DNA of 64,000 nucleotides from Pogona vitticeps (Eukaryota; Chordata; Lepidosauria; Squamata; Agamidae), in NCBI RefSeq assembly GCF_051106095.1, contig NC_135784.1, positions 150,013,428-150,077,427 on the forward strand, read 5' to 3'. The notes below the pieces were generated by a model that saw nothing but the letters and a program-made list of their open reading frames with translations, did no database searches and was not told the origin of the DNA. Numbering within the stretch: the stretch's first letter is position 1; each line of letters begins with the position of its first letter. Shown here piece by piece: positions 1 to 42,893 of the stretch. Both the position numbers and the translations under genes were made by a program.

Positions 1-3000
1 ATTTTGCTCGCAGGCACCTTGGTGTGTTTGCATGTTCCTAAACAAAAAGCATACCCTGTCCTTCTTTTTTTCAGATGAGGTATAAATGTGTCTTTACAGG
101 CACAGTTCTCAGACATGAGAGAAGGAAGGGAGAATGACATTTTTTTAAAAAATGCCACTTGCCACCTGTACTTCTTATCAGTACTTATAAGACAATTGCT
201 AAAGGCATTTTAAAAAAAAATCTGGTTGTATAATCTTGATGTTTTCTAAATGGGATGACTGGCTGACTGATTAAGCTGAAGCAGAAACAAGATTTCCCAG
301 GTGCTGTTTTGCATCGCAACATATGTCACCTGCATGGTGTTATAAAGGACTGTTTCACTTCTCTACTTTGTTCCTTCTTGGGATCTTAATGGAGTGGCTC
401 TTGCATATGCCAGGCATCAGTTCCTGGGCATGCTGCCATTTCTTTCTGGAACTAGTCTACAAGTACAATAATGCAGGATCACACCATCTATGTAACTATT
501 GTTCTTGCACAAGTGCTTTCTTCATGGAATCCTATTGTGTGCTGGCAACACTTGTGCAAGCATCATGATCTGGCATTATTACGAGGAGACTTTTGCTCTT
601 TGTTCACTGGAAGCTCAATAGGATACAGGCTACAACTTCATGCTATTTTTTTGCTCTGTAACAAAAGTCAGATTGGGGGCCATTGTGAAGGCTGAAGGAA
701 TAGATGTTATTTTGCCATTAAATCACCCTTCTCTCTGAAGGCAAGGGAGAATTTTCCTCTATGCCAAACAGAAGTGTGAAATTGATGGGCTTTTACTTTT
801 ATTTTAATTACAGTTTTTCTCCCTACCAACATGCCCCTCCTCCTGCCGCTTAGCTTCCAGGAGGGATTTTCTGAGAGATAATATCTCTGGCCAATAATGG
901 TGCTTAGTGCTTGTAATCAGTGTGATGGTACATGCAAGACCATATATTGCAAAGATGTTCATCAGGGCTTAAATGGGATGGGTGTGGTCAGGAGAAGGGC
1001 AGAGAGAAGATTCCCCTGGCCCGGAAATCTCAAAAGAGGTGGTTGGTTCTTGCTGTTGCTTCTGCCATCTGCCAGATGGGGAAGAAAAAAAATTTTTTAA
1101 AGGAGAATCTGCTTTGGCTTTGACAGAAATAACAGGTCCAGGCTACTTGGCCTCCCCACCCTTTTATCCTTCCACCGACAGCTAAAGAAAGAGCCATCTT
1201 TTCAGGCAGGCTTTTAACAATCTTGATTGAGTCCCTTAATGCCTTTTTAAAGTTAAGATTAAGATAGCTTTTAATGTTTACCTGTTTTAATTATTAAATT
1301 GTATTATAATAAGTTTTAGAGTTTGATTGGTTTTTAATTTATAATGTATGTTTTTAATTCTGTTCTTTTTAATACTGTCTTGGGTCCCCTTATTGGGAGC
1401 AAGGTGGCCTAAAAATAAAATAAAAGGCAATTTTTTTGTTTGGCTAGCTTGCTTCTGGTGCAGGACAGTTTCCAGATGCAGCCCACTTACTCAAGTCAGA
1501 CGATGTAGGTCCAGAGAGTGCGTAGATGTGAAGCTGTATAAAGACCCGGCCTAGGTGGCCATGAGTTCCATGGAAACAAATCAGGAAGTTCCAACTGCCT
1601 TCCCCTCACAAAAGAACAACACAGTCAGAGGGACTGCTGGCTTTTTAAATTGCCATTACAATTGAGCTTGGTTGTACAACTCTTGACACCTGCTAAGTGT
1701 TTAACTACAGGCTATGAAACACTATCTCTGTTGCTAAAAGTGATGCTAGAAGGCACAAGAACCGTCTGATCAGTTTTGTGTTTTTTAAATGGTCAGGTGG
1801 CCATGACACAGCAGGCTAGAAGGCTCCTTCACGGCATTTAAAGAAATGAAAAGAGCCACCTTTCCTTTCATTAACCCAAAGCAGCCTGACCTATGCTAAG
1901 CAACAGAAACCCTAGCAACCACAGGTAAAGCTTTTATGAGCTTAGAGGCAAGTGTCACCTCCTGGTCATACCAGCAGGCCCAAACCCCTGCCAAACACAC
2001 AGGAGCAGAGACCACCCAAATGATGGCACCCCTTCCCCAAACTTTCTGACATTCAATACTGTTCCTTAAATATTGGGGTTGGGGGAGGCAGGAATCTTCC
2101 AGCAATGTATGCACCCCAGTCCCATCTGCATGTCTATAGGCATACGTCCCATTGAACTCCCTGGGTCCACCCTTGAGGCTTACAAACCCTGTGGACCAGT
2201 CACCTCCTTTACTGTGGCTGGGTTGCTCAGGCAGATAAAAGTCTCCTTGTCGCAAATGCTGAATTAAACCTGACCCTGTTTCTCTCTGCAGGGGAGAGGC
2301 CCATGGCCCTTGCCTTGCAAAAGCTCTGCAGCCGCACTAATCCAGGCTCTGAGAAGATTATAAAGCAAACTTGTGTTTCATGTTTTACCGTTAATCCCTG
2401 CTGAGTGCTGGCTGCAAAAACTTTCATCACAAGCTCAGAGAAGGAGATCAGAGCCATCGCCTATGAGGAAGAAAGGGGCCAGCCAGGAAAGGGAGGGGGA
2501 CCTGAAATCTTCTGGATTTAACTCAAAGATGCCAAGGATGGCCATGTGTTAAAAAGAGGTTATTTTCCATCCTTTGGCCAATCAGGATAGGACTTGGGGC
2601 CAGATGCCCAAGAACTCACTCAGCGAAAGGGGCCTCAGACTGCAAGGAGACCAGTGTGTGTGTGCGTGCGCACACAGCTTAAACATTCAAGCAGAGACCC
2701 TAACTCCCCACAACTCCATCAGACCTCCAAGCAGGCAGCTGCTGAACATCCTTCCAGAGCTCAGAGCTTAGCACTGTGTCTCTTTCAGCTCATGCTCTCC
2801 TCACAGCCTTCCTTTGTTTCTTTTGCACACCCATTATAGTATATTGGCAAAGTGTGGAAATTTATGGCTTAAAAAACCTCCAGCTACGCAGTGGAAAAGG
2901 TTCAAGGACCTACCTACAGAGCAGAATTACTTTCAAGTCTCCCCTTAGTATACCACCCTTATTTTTTAGTTCACCTCAATGGGCACTTCCTGTCTCGATA

Positions 3001-5568
3001 ATTCACCCAAAAACACTGGCTAGAGAAATAATAAAAAGGTTTCTGTTTACTCAGCTCTGTATTTTTCTGTAGAAAAATAGTGACTGGTTACACGAACAGA
3101 GCTTAACTGATTAACTAGCTTCGTGACCAACTAGCTGACCAAACTAACTACCTAACTCTGACTGAAAAGAGCAGAAAAAGAAAAACTTAAATAGAGGGGC
3201 ATATCTCTCTTCAGAATTTGAGGTAGAGAGAGAACAACATGCTTCTACTAGATTGATATACATTCACCACAGTCCAGAAAGATCCCTGACAGCCAAAACT
3301 GCTTAAAGGCATCATATGTAGGCTGTAATATTACTAACACATAATTATGTTGTCGTTAGCTGCAGTGTGGGAGTTGAGTTTGGACATGTTATACTTGAGT
3401 TCTCCAACCACCAGGAGTAATGGTTGTGCTAGGCCCAGGATTCTGGGTGTTGTAGTCCTCAAAAGTTTATTTTCCAAGCTTTGAGTAGAAAGATAGCATG
3501 CCTTTCTGAGAACACTACTAGTATCATCCAAAGATTCTCTAGATTTTTCTAAGCTATCGTGAACATTTATTCATAATAACAGTTTTTAACTGTAAAATTA
3601 CATTTCTGTTCTGGAGGTGGCGCTCTAATGTTTTCAGTCTGTGCTTGGTGTTTCACCTTGGTGACCCACCATTTGATTTACTGATTATATAAGTAGCCCT
3701 CTTTCCCAAGGACAACCCTCTAAATTGTCTATAGATTTATATGTAGTCAACATCAGATAATAGACTGGCAAGGGTTTTGACTGGCAAGTGTACATAAAAC
3801 TTGGTGGGGGGAAATCATTTGGTGAATGAATTATCATATGGCAAATGAGCAGGTGAGTGAAATTTTTAAAAGGCAGGGCTTGTGGGATTTTTGCTTACTT
3901 GGTGTCACTTTGTGAAATATTTTGAATATGCATTACAAAATTGTAATGGAATTGTAATTCCTTGGACATATATGGCAAAGTATCCTTTTCTAGAGGACTG
4001 TCACTTCATCACTTTCTTTAAAGCAAGCCTATTTTTTAACTCTTCAAAGAAAACCTGTCTTTTGATGGATCTGTGACCTTTCATTATCCTCCAAACATCT
4101 CCCTTCACCTCCAATGCATTTGCAGTTAAGCCTGTTTTACACATGCTCAGTCTTATAATGAAGTGGAGGCGTTTGGTTTTTTTAGGCTAAATACTTCAGT
4201 CCCTGTAGTCTGGATTCTTTCCAAGTAAAATAAATTTTAAAAGCAGGTGGGACCAACCATTCTCTTTCTAAATAAGCAAAACTGATATTTTCAATTTATA
4301 TGAGCTATTTCAAATCTGGACACAATTAGGGTCACTTGTTTCTGCACAGGGTGCAATCTGACTTTTAAAAAATCCCCTTCCTAAAATTTGGCACAGAGCA
4401 AGAGCGGACTGTCTGCTAATTCTGTTTCAAATTTGGTGCTGATGTACAGTTTCAATGTTCTAGTTTTTTGTTTGGGCTTTCCCCATTTTTAGAACTGCCT
4501 TGTAGAATGTTGACTTGCTCCACTGCGCAATAATTTACAGAGAGCATATAGGAATCTCAAGGATGCTTTTATGGTCATGTTTGAAAATATAATTCCTTTC
4601 ATCTTAGAGCAAACTCTTGTTTGCTCATTGCAGGATTCATTAAAGCAACATTGGGTGCCACCTACTGGCAACCACACAGAAAATAGAAGAGTTGAGGCTT
4701 CTTCCCATTTTCAAACCAGAGAGACGCCAAGAATTAGATCAAGTTTTCACCCCATCTAGGAAACATCATCATCCCCACTAGTATGGCCCCAGTCAATGGC
4801 TATGCCAGCTGGGAATAACAAGAAACACAGTCTATTTAGAAAGTACCAGAATGGGAAAGGTTTATGTACAGCCCTCACCTCCAAAAAAATAACACAAATT
4901 GGTATCTTTGGGGCATGTTATAGGTCTTTTCAGAATTTCAGAGCAACATAATTTGCCATAGAAGACCAGTAAATACTGCTGCATGGGGATTTTTTCAATG
5001 TACAGGAAGAGGCAACTGTCTTTTGTTGGATATGATAGACTGCTTATGAGCTCAGCTGATGTTCACAAAACAGCAGAAGTTCCTTAAAAAAACAGGCATC
5101 TTTGGATATCACAAAAACACCATAATTTTAAAGTTGATTCATAACACCTCACTCTCCAAATATTAACATTCTCAGAATGCTAACATATCAGATCAAAACA
5201 AACTTGCTCCAAGAAAGACAGAAAAGTAACCGAATTGTTGTAATGATTCAGTAAGCTGGAAGTACTCATTAGGTGCATTGAAACTTCAGTTTCAGTATGT
5301 ATCAGCTATATGCTACTCCTACTAGGTCATTTTGGGTAGGCCAAAAATTCCTAAACCACTGAGGACACGGACATGTTGCAAAGGACTCTAAGCATATCAT
5401 GAGAAGTGCATTGCATTGATGACATATCCCTGTCAAACGAAAGTAAACAGAAAAATCTGCTCAGTCCTGCTCTGTTTGATGCACTGATCTATGATACATA
5501 AGAAACAGAAAATAGAAGTGGATTATGATCCATGAAAGCTCACACTGAAACACATTGTGAAGGTTCAG
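1..5568. other. Gene-free upstream DNA
   Basis: No exon-like open frame with splice sites or recognisable protein similarity on either strand. It is AT-rich with decayed repeat pieces only; the LINE-type tail at 1.2-1.4 kb is the one I can name. Confidence 0.6.
1195..1425 (+). mobile_element. CR1/L2-type LINE 3' tail
   Basis: A T-rich stretch, then cttgggtccccttattgggagcaaggtggcctaaaaataaaa-like sequence, the usual end of truncated squamate CR1/L2 copies. The same signature recurs at 21.5, 34.7 and (reversed) 43.7 kb. Confidence 0.45.
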
Positions 5569-5569
5569 T

Positions 5570-6830
5570 ATTTTGCTTCAATATTTTGTCAAAGAATGTA
5601 CCTACTCTCCTCATTTAGAAATGGGGGTAACATTTATTGGGGTATTCAAAAACAGTCCAGTGTCAACAAAAGCATTCCAAACGTTCTCCCCTTTCGACAA
5701 CGGGTTTGAAGGGGTGTTCCAGTCATCTACAGTGGTGCCTCGCATTACGATGTTAATTCGTTCCAGCGAAATCGCTGTAGAACAAAAACATTGTAAAGCG
5801 AAATTAAAAAGCCCATAGAAACGCATTAAAACCCGATTAATGCGTTTCTATGGGCTTGAAACTCACCGTCCAGTGAAGATCCTCTATAGCACGGCCATTT
5901 TCGCTGCCCATGCAGCGAGGAATCCGTCCCAGAAAACAGTGGGCGGCCATTTTTTTACCCAGCGGCCATTTTGAAACTGCCGATCAGCTGTAGGACAATC
6001 GTCGTTTTGCGACAATCGGTTCCTGAAGCAGGGAACCGATCATCGCAAAGCGAAATTCCCCCATAGGAAACATCATTTTGCAATCACTTTTGCGATCGCA
6101 AAAACTTCATCATTCTGCGATTTCATCGTAAAATGGAGCGCTTGTCTTGCGAGGCACCACTGTACTTTGAAAGGGTTTTTACCCTGGCTATTCCAGGGTC
6201 CGGGCCACTCTGTGGGGTGTCAGCATTCAGTAGTAGTCCCTCCTCTCCTTCCAGTGGGGTGACTGTGTCTTCCTCTCAAATGTCCACCCAGTCCCCTGTC
6301 TCCCACAGGAGTCCAGGAATTCCCTCTGTTGGTTCTCTCAAATTCTCCATTCTAACTTCTCCCTTTGTTCTCTTTCAACTCTCTTTACACTCTCAGCTTC
6401 CTCCTTCACTCCTTAGTTTCTCATTCACCCCAATATGATGGTTTGGGGTTTAACTCATGCCGCCTCCACGCGTTTTCTTCCTTGAGGACCTGCAGTTTCT
6501 CTGTCTTTCTGGTCCATGGATCTTCTATCCAGATCCACTCCCAGCCTACTGTCAACTGTCCTTCCCCCTTCTTTATATCCCCCAATCCCGCCTCTACTAC
6601 CTTCCACCTTTTTTCTCCCTTGCCCGCCAACATAGTCTCAGGTTCTGCAATCATGAGTCCTTTCAAATCTCCCTCCAAATTCCCCGGGTCATGTCCATGA
6701 GGTCTTGTCTTCTGGGGTGGGGGAACTGGTGGGGTTCTGGCTCTCTTTCTCAGCAGTTCATGGGAGAGATGGAACTCCAGAGAGAGGAGTCTCTCTCTCT
6801 CCCCCTGCTTCTTACACACATCCATTACAT
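5570..6830 (-). mobile_element. Possible LTR-retroelement fossil (gag/protease-like), interrupted by a MITE
   Basis: On the minus strand, a long charged gag-like open stretch at 6.42-6.83 kb and a short segment with a FVDTG signature of retroviral-type aspartic proteases near 5.65 kb lie either side of the MITE at 5,730-6,162. No long terminal repeats or target duplication were found. It looks old and broken. The call rests on weak motifs. Confidence 0.25.
5730..6162. mobile_element. Tigger/pogo-like MITE (copy A)
   Basis: Terminal inverted repeats CAGTGGTGCCTCGC / GCGAGGCACCACTG, flanked by TA on both sides. There is no open frame. It holds an internal perfect 21-bp-arm hairpin at 5,809-5,857 and several GGCCATTTT cores. 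Confidence 0.85.
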
Positions 6831-7334
6831 TTTAAGGTGCTACAATTGGATTTTTTTCCTCTCTTCCCCACCTCCAGTTTTGCCAACATGCTGAGACAGA
6901 TTAGCACACCCACTTCTTTGGAAGCTGTAATACATAATAAATGATTTGTAGTTTAAAAAAACTCAGTTCTAGTTTCAATAATTTATTACTGACAATAACT
7001 TCAAAGTGCCTTAACTGGAATGAAGGATATGTCAAATATGCATAAAGTGCCTTTAAGCCATGTTCAAGTAGTCATCTAAAGAGGTTATAGTGACTCATTT
7101 CCAACGTATGTCAGACTTTCAAAAACTCAGCGAAAGACCCTAAATTTTCGCAAAATCTGTTTTTTTAAAAAACTAACCATAGATGAACACATCCAGACAA
7201 TGTAACTGCTGTAATAAAAACCCCAGACATGCAACCTTCTAACTTTAAATGAGCCACATTTTTCAGTGGTATCTCATTATTTTTCCATTCTCCTGCTGGT
7301 CTTAAGAGATTCTAAATAGATAGAATGTGTTCTA

Positions 7335-8050
7335 TCTACTCCATGTGTTACGGTGACTCTATGAATTAATAACCACCCCAAAGGCTTGCCATTACCAGCC
7401 CTGCTAAAGTCCCACAAACTAAAAGCCATAGCTTCCTTTATCTAGCTAATTCATCTCATGTTACATCATCCTTCTCCTTTTTTTAGCAGCATCATCTTTC
7501 TCTAATGTGTCTTGTCTTCTCATGGTCCTCTCCAAAGTATGACACTCTCAACGTAAACATTTTAGCTTCTTGAGGGAATATAGTTTTGATTTGATCTAGA
7601 ACCTGCTTTTTTGACTTTCTGGCAGTCCAAGACAGCCACAAATTTCTCCTCCAACATTCCATTTTGAATTAAATAATTATTTTTCCTATCAGCTTTCTTC
7701 CTCAGTCAGCTTTCACATCTATGCACAGAAGCTAGCAATACATATAATATGGATAATCTTGGTCTTGGTCTCCAGCAACATGACCTTACACCCCAGGATC
7801 TCTTCAACATCCTTCTCTTCTGCCATTCCAAGTGTCAGGCTAACGTTTTTATTTAGGCTAATGACAACTGAAGCAGAAAATTTCAGTTTCTATATTGTTA
7901 ACATTAAAGTTATGTGATTCTTTTATGGCCATTATTTTTCCCTTCTTAAGATTGAACTGTAATCCTTCTCTTGAACGTCCTTATTCAATCTTCAATAGTA
8001 GTCATGCCATTGCTATATTCTTTTAGAAAATACAGATTTGCAACCTTTTT
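7335..8050 (-). mobile_element. BovB/RTE-type LINE fragment, reverse
   Basis: Reading the minus strand gives decayed but recognisable pieces in the same order as the copy at 17-18 kb: a GGAGACCAAGACCA-type segment, CWRRNLW-like then TGGACTGCCAGAAAG, then ATGAGATGAATTAG...GGAAGC and TTCATAGAGTCACC. Many frame breaks. It is a second, more diverged lineage than the copy at 8.5 kb. Confidence 0.65.
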
Positions 8051-8452
8051 CTAAGCTATAAAAAAAGTCTTGGTGTGCTCGCTCTTAGCTGTTAAAAAAA
8101 GGTGGGGATCTTGTTGAGACTCCAAGAGCAGCCTTGTTTCACCCTTATCTGTAAAAAAGAAAAAAAATATTGTTCACAGGCTTTGCTCAATGTGGCCCTG
8201 TGGCTTTTCTGCATTGGTTCAAGTGATCTCAAGCCCGAACTCATGCAAATTAATCCTTCAGGGTGAGGGGAGGAGGTAAAAGAGAAGCCTCAGTGGAAGA
8301 GGGGAAACTATGGATTTGGGGGCAAAACTTGTGGTTGATTCAGATTTCCCTTTGTGTCTGGTGATCAAGAGGAAAAAAAGTGAATCAAACCGCCCCAAAC
8401 CCATAGCATTTGCAATATTTTTCCCAGTATAGTCACATCCTTAGTTTGGTGT

Positions 8453-8720
8453 CTCAGCTATCATTTAGTTGTGTCCGACTCTTCGTGGCCCCATGAATGA
8501 GAGCACACCAGGCCCTCCTGTCTTCCACTGCCTCCGGGAGTTGGGTCAAATTCATGTTGCTAGCTTCGATGACACTGTCCAACCATCTCATCCTCTGTCG
8601 TCCCTTTCTCCTCTTGCCTTCACACTTTCCCAACATCAGGGTCTTTTCCAGGGAGTCTTTTCTTCTCATGAGATGGCCAACGTATTGGAGCCTCAGCTTC
8701 AGGATCTGTCCTGCCAGCGA
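8453..8720 (-). mobile_element. BovB LINE 3' end, reverse
   Basis: The minus strand encodes MRRKDSLEKTLMLGKCEGKR and RQRMRWLDSVIEAS, the classic BovB reverse-transcriptase C-terminus, ending AGAGTCGGACACAACTAAATGA. A 71-codon frame is still open. Confidence 0.85.
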
Positions 8721-9206
8721 TAGCCATCAGTTTTGGAAGACACTATCAGAGGAGTCTAAACGTGCTGTTGAGTCTTGTGATGGCACTGCTCTCAGCTTCC
8801 ATGACACACTCAAACCCTCTCACCTTGTGAACAAAGGGTGCATTCAAGAGTGCTGCACACCTTTTAGACATCTCAGCAGCATTAACCATAGAAGCTCCTT
8901 CTCTTAACGTCCCCGACCAAATCGCCTGTCTGTCCGTGGGCGAGTCAAGTTCCTTCTTAAAACAGAGAAAAGCAGGCGTGCCTGCCAAACTGCTTGATAG
9001 TCACACCATGATTCTGAAGCATCGGTTGCTCATCTGCTTTCCACTCTACCCCCCCCCCCCACAGAGTCCTGTGTACAACTTAACACGTCACTTGATCCAC
9101 TGCAAAGACCGGCTACCTGAACTTAGTATTATGCACTATCCCTAATTGCAAATTGGCGCCGAACAGGTAGTGCCGAGGGCGTGGAAGGGGGGGGAGGCTT
9201 TTGCAA

Positions 9207-9280
9207 CAGGAACTTGGTTTCCAGCTCTGCATATACTGTATATATATACAGTATATGCAGAGCTGGAAACCAAGTTCCTG
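9207..9280. repeat. Perfect 74-bp palindrome (37-bp arms, no spacer)
   Basis: Base by base, the first 37 nt are the exact reverse complement of the last 37, with centre TATATATA. It starts CAGGAACTTGGTTTCCAGC and lies about 250 bp upstream of the PRPF40B ATG. It has the potential to extrude as a cruciform or, if transcribed, to form a very stable hairpin. Flanks on the two sides are unrelated (gcttttgcaa against tcgcgggatc), so the symmetry stops abruptly. Confidence 0.95.
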
Positions 9281-9532
9281 TCGCGGGATCCCGTACTCTT
9301 ATATTGCAGGATCTTGCCGTTCCCATCTGGCCCCCCCTCCGCCCCCCGGCGTTGCTGGGCGTTGCTGTGGGGAGGATTCCACCCCCCCCCGCTCCGGCCC
9401 CGGCCCACCTTGCCCTTATTTCTCTTTCTCCCGCCCTCCGCCTGCCAGCCCGCCTCGTCCAATCGCAGCTGCCCTTACTGCCGGGTGGGCCGAGCTGCCG
9501 GCCTGCACGCCCAGCTGATCCGAGGCTCGGCC

Positions 9533-40200
<30,668 letters not shown>

Positions 40201-40850
40201 TGACCACTGCCTCTTGTTGTGAGGTGCCTCCATTGTAGGTGAGACACAGCCTCTCCTTGTTCCTGCACAGGCCCTGCCTTCCTTTGGCTCAACAGTGTCC
40301 AAGCCAAGGGCGTACAGCGCTCTGGTGGAAACCTTCACAGCCAGGCGGCCGCCACCCCTTCAGAGGCTCCCCCGCTTGTTGAGTCGGGAGCAGGACTGGC
40401 CCCTTCAGGGAGAAGATTCTCACTGACGTCTCCTCTCTGCACGGAGCACCTGGGTGGCGAAAAGAAATTGTACATCGGCTCCGGAACCACGCAGCATCTT
40501 CAGAACTCAGCTCCAGCCTGGGGATCCATCCAGAAGTGGGTTTGGGGAAACAGCGACCTCGGACAGGAGGAAATGGCATCTCTTCTCAGCACTCAATGAG
40601 GCGACATCAGCTCAGAGCCTCCTTGACCTAGGACTCAAGATGGCAGGGACCAGCTAGTTTTCAGCATGAATCTTGCCCAGTCAACATGGTTTGGAGACAG
40701 GGCAGGGCTTGGGCAGTGATTCTCTTCTCAAAAGATTCTCACCGTGACTGTATCTTCCTTCCAGGTTGCAAATTCCTTTGTTGTGTTGAGGATTCAATGA
40801 GATTTTTAAAATAATATTTATAATAAACCTGGACTGGAAATATAATTCTG
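40201..40850 (+). other. PRPF40B: PRPF40B 3' UTR
   Basis: From the stop codon to about 20 nt past the AATAAA at 40,822. No recognised repeat is inserted in it. The end is inferred from the signal, with a GT-rich stretch (ttctgtggcgt) just after. Confidence 0.75.
40822..40827 (+). terminator. Polyadenylation signal AATAAA of PRPF40B
   Basis: Canonical hexamer 622 nt after the stop codon, in an A/T-rich stretch and followed by GT-rich sequence. Confidence 0.75.
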
Positions 40851-41488
40851 TGGCGTCCTGCAGGGGACTGGCTTAAATTTTAAGTCAGTCTCAAATTAGT
40901 ATAATGTCTCTCTTCCTTGGGCATTTGGTAGTTTCTCATGGGTGCTCAGAACATACAAGGCAGTGATTCAATCTAAAGCTTCCTTCGTATTTCCTTCCCT
41001 TGCAGGGAAGGCGGCAACATCAGAAGAGAGTACAGAAATGGGAAAAGTTACTTTTTTGGACTACCGCTCCCAAAATCCCACAGTCACCATGGCCACTAGC
41101 CTTGCTGGCAGTTCAGCAGTTGTAGTCTAAAAAGGCAAGTTTGCCCATAGCTGGGAGAGTGAGGTATGTGTTTTGTATCCTAGCTCATACATTCACACAC
41201 AACCAGAAGAGGGAATGCTCTAATTCACCAAAGAAAAGTGTGTGTGTGAAATACCATAGGTACACACAAGAAAATAAGCAATATACAGCGTGTATATATA
41301 ATAGATACTTAGATGGTAAGATTGATGTCCAGGATATTGAGGATGGTCCATTTGCAGGTGGTGCTAAGCAGACATTGGACTTTATGAAAACTGGCAGCAG
41401 TCAGTGCTCTGGCTTTCTCCACTCCAAGAAACCAGGCAAAGAGTCTGAGGTTTGCTGCTGCTGTTGTTCTCTCTGTCGTGCTGTAAAG

Positions 41489-41624
41489 CAGTGGTTCTTA
41501 ACCTTTGTTACTCGGATGTTTTTGAACTGCAGCTCCCAGAAACCCCAGCCAGCACAGTTGGTGATGAAGGCTTCTGGGAGTTGCAGTCCAAAACTCCTGA
41601 GTAACCCAAGGTTAAGAACCAGTG
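41489..41624. mobile_element. hAT MITE (MER5-like) with 8-bp target duplication
   Basis: Starts CAGTGGTTCTTAACCTT and ends AAGGTTAAGAACCAGTG, flanked by CTGTAAAG at 41,481-41,488 and 41,625-41,632. Same family as the copy at 15.8 kb. Confidence 0.88.
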
Positions 41625-42539
41625 CTGTAAAGGATACAAGCTGGAATACTGGCTGCTGCAGGCTTCATACATTATGCTCACCATGAATGAACAACCCAAC
41701 AGGAGTGAGGGCCAGTGACATCCTCCAGGATACACAGCAGCCTATACCACCTCTTCTGAGAAATGCATTGATTCTAAAAACTTCTTTTAAAACCTTGATT
41801 TGTATTCAAGTGCACCTTTTTAAAATGGCCATCACACTTCCTGGAATTACGTCTCCTTTTCAGTGAAGAGGGGAAAAGGGGAGGCAGTGGTCCAGGGGCT
41901 GCTAAACAAACTGTATGCCAATGGCAAGCAGGATTGATAGAATAGCGTCCGGCTTTCCCTCAAACCTTGGCTTCTGTGATGTGTGAATTTACAGTAGAAA
42001 TTCATTAATAAGAATAAGCAACTGCAGAGGCTGGCCAGTTTGCTTATTTTTACAGCCTCTTGTTTTTATTAATGGATGTCATACTTTAATATAGTGAATT
42101 ACAGTGTTTGCTTTTCTTGTATGTATTTATGCTATCTCCCCCACAACCATTTCCCTTTCTCAGGCAAGTATGAACTCCACCATGCACCATGCCCAGAGCA
42201 TCTCAGGTCACTTCTAGACCTTCAAAGAAGAAAGAAATTTGAATGTTTGTGTACTTACCATTTAAGAAACTAAAAATGGGTCTGATCAGATTTGCTACTA
42301 CTTAAGGAAAGAGGAAGAAGAATAGTTGAAATCTGTCTTCCTTCACATTGCTTTTAACTGTGTTCAATCATTTTGAAATGAAAACCCTAAATAAGAGCTA
42401 TCTGGGCTTTTCATTTGCAAATGCATATATTTGAAGTTTAATTGATTAATTAATTTTATGTGAAGCGAAGCAAAACAGCAAAATATTTTGATTATATAGC
42501 ACTTAAGACACTCTCTGGGGCAGTTCACAATTTATGCAG

Positions 42540-42660
42540 GGTGCACATCCCACCCCCAGCATGGAAGGATGAGTCCACCTCAAGCTTGCTGTCTGGGATT
42601 GAACCCAGTTCATGAGCAGGATTTTGGCTGCAGTAATGCAGCTTAACCACTGCACCAGAT
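42540..42660 (-). mobile_element. tRNA-derived SINE head, reverse
   Basis: The plus strand has the reversed B box gggattgaaccc (42,596-42,607) and reversed A-box region cttaaccactgcacc. Confidence 0.6.
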
Positions 42661-42790
42661 CGTTATGTGGTTTCTGTACTGCCCAATTTAGTGAAAGGTC
42701 ACTATGGATGATTTAAATTTAAAAAATAACACTGGTAAAATGTATACGCAAAGGTTTGACCCAAGCCAACTACACCAGAGCACAGGTTGC

Positions 42791-42893
42791 TGTCCTCTGG
42801 AGATGCCGGCCACAGAGACTGGCGAAACGTTAGGAAGAACAACCTTCAGAACATGGCCAAAGAGCCCGAAAAACCCACAACAACCAACACTGG
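42791..42893 (+). mobile_element. Penelope-like repeat end with hammerhead-like motif (copy 2)
   Basis: Nearly identical to 10,867-10,975 with the same stem I (TCCT/AGGA) and stem II layout, but the core reads CTGGAGA rather than CTGANGA, so cleavage activity is doubtful. Confidence 0.6.

Noticed and set aside
9154-9167. TGGCGCCGAACAGG resembles a retroviral primer-binding site
   Set aside because: Short match only, with no terminal repeat or other retroelement part next to it; it sits at the edge of the CpG-rich promoter.
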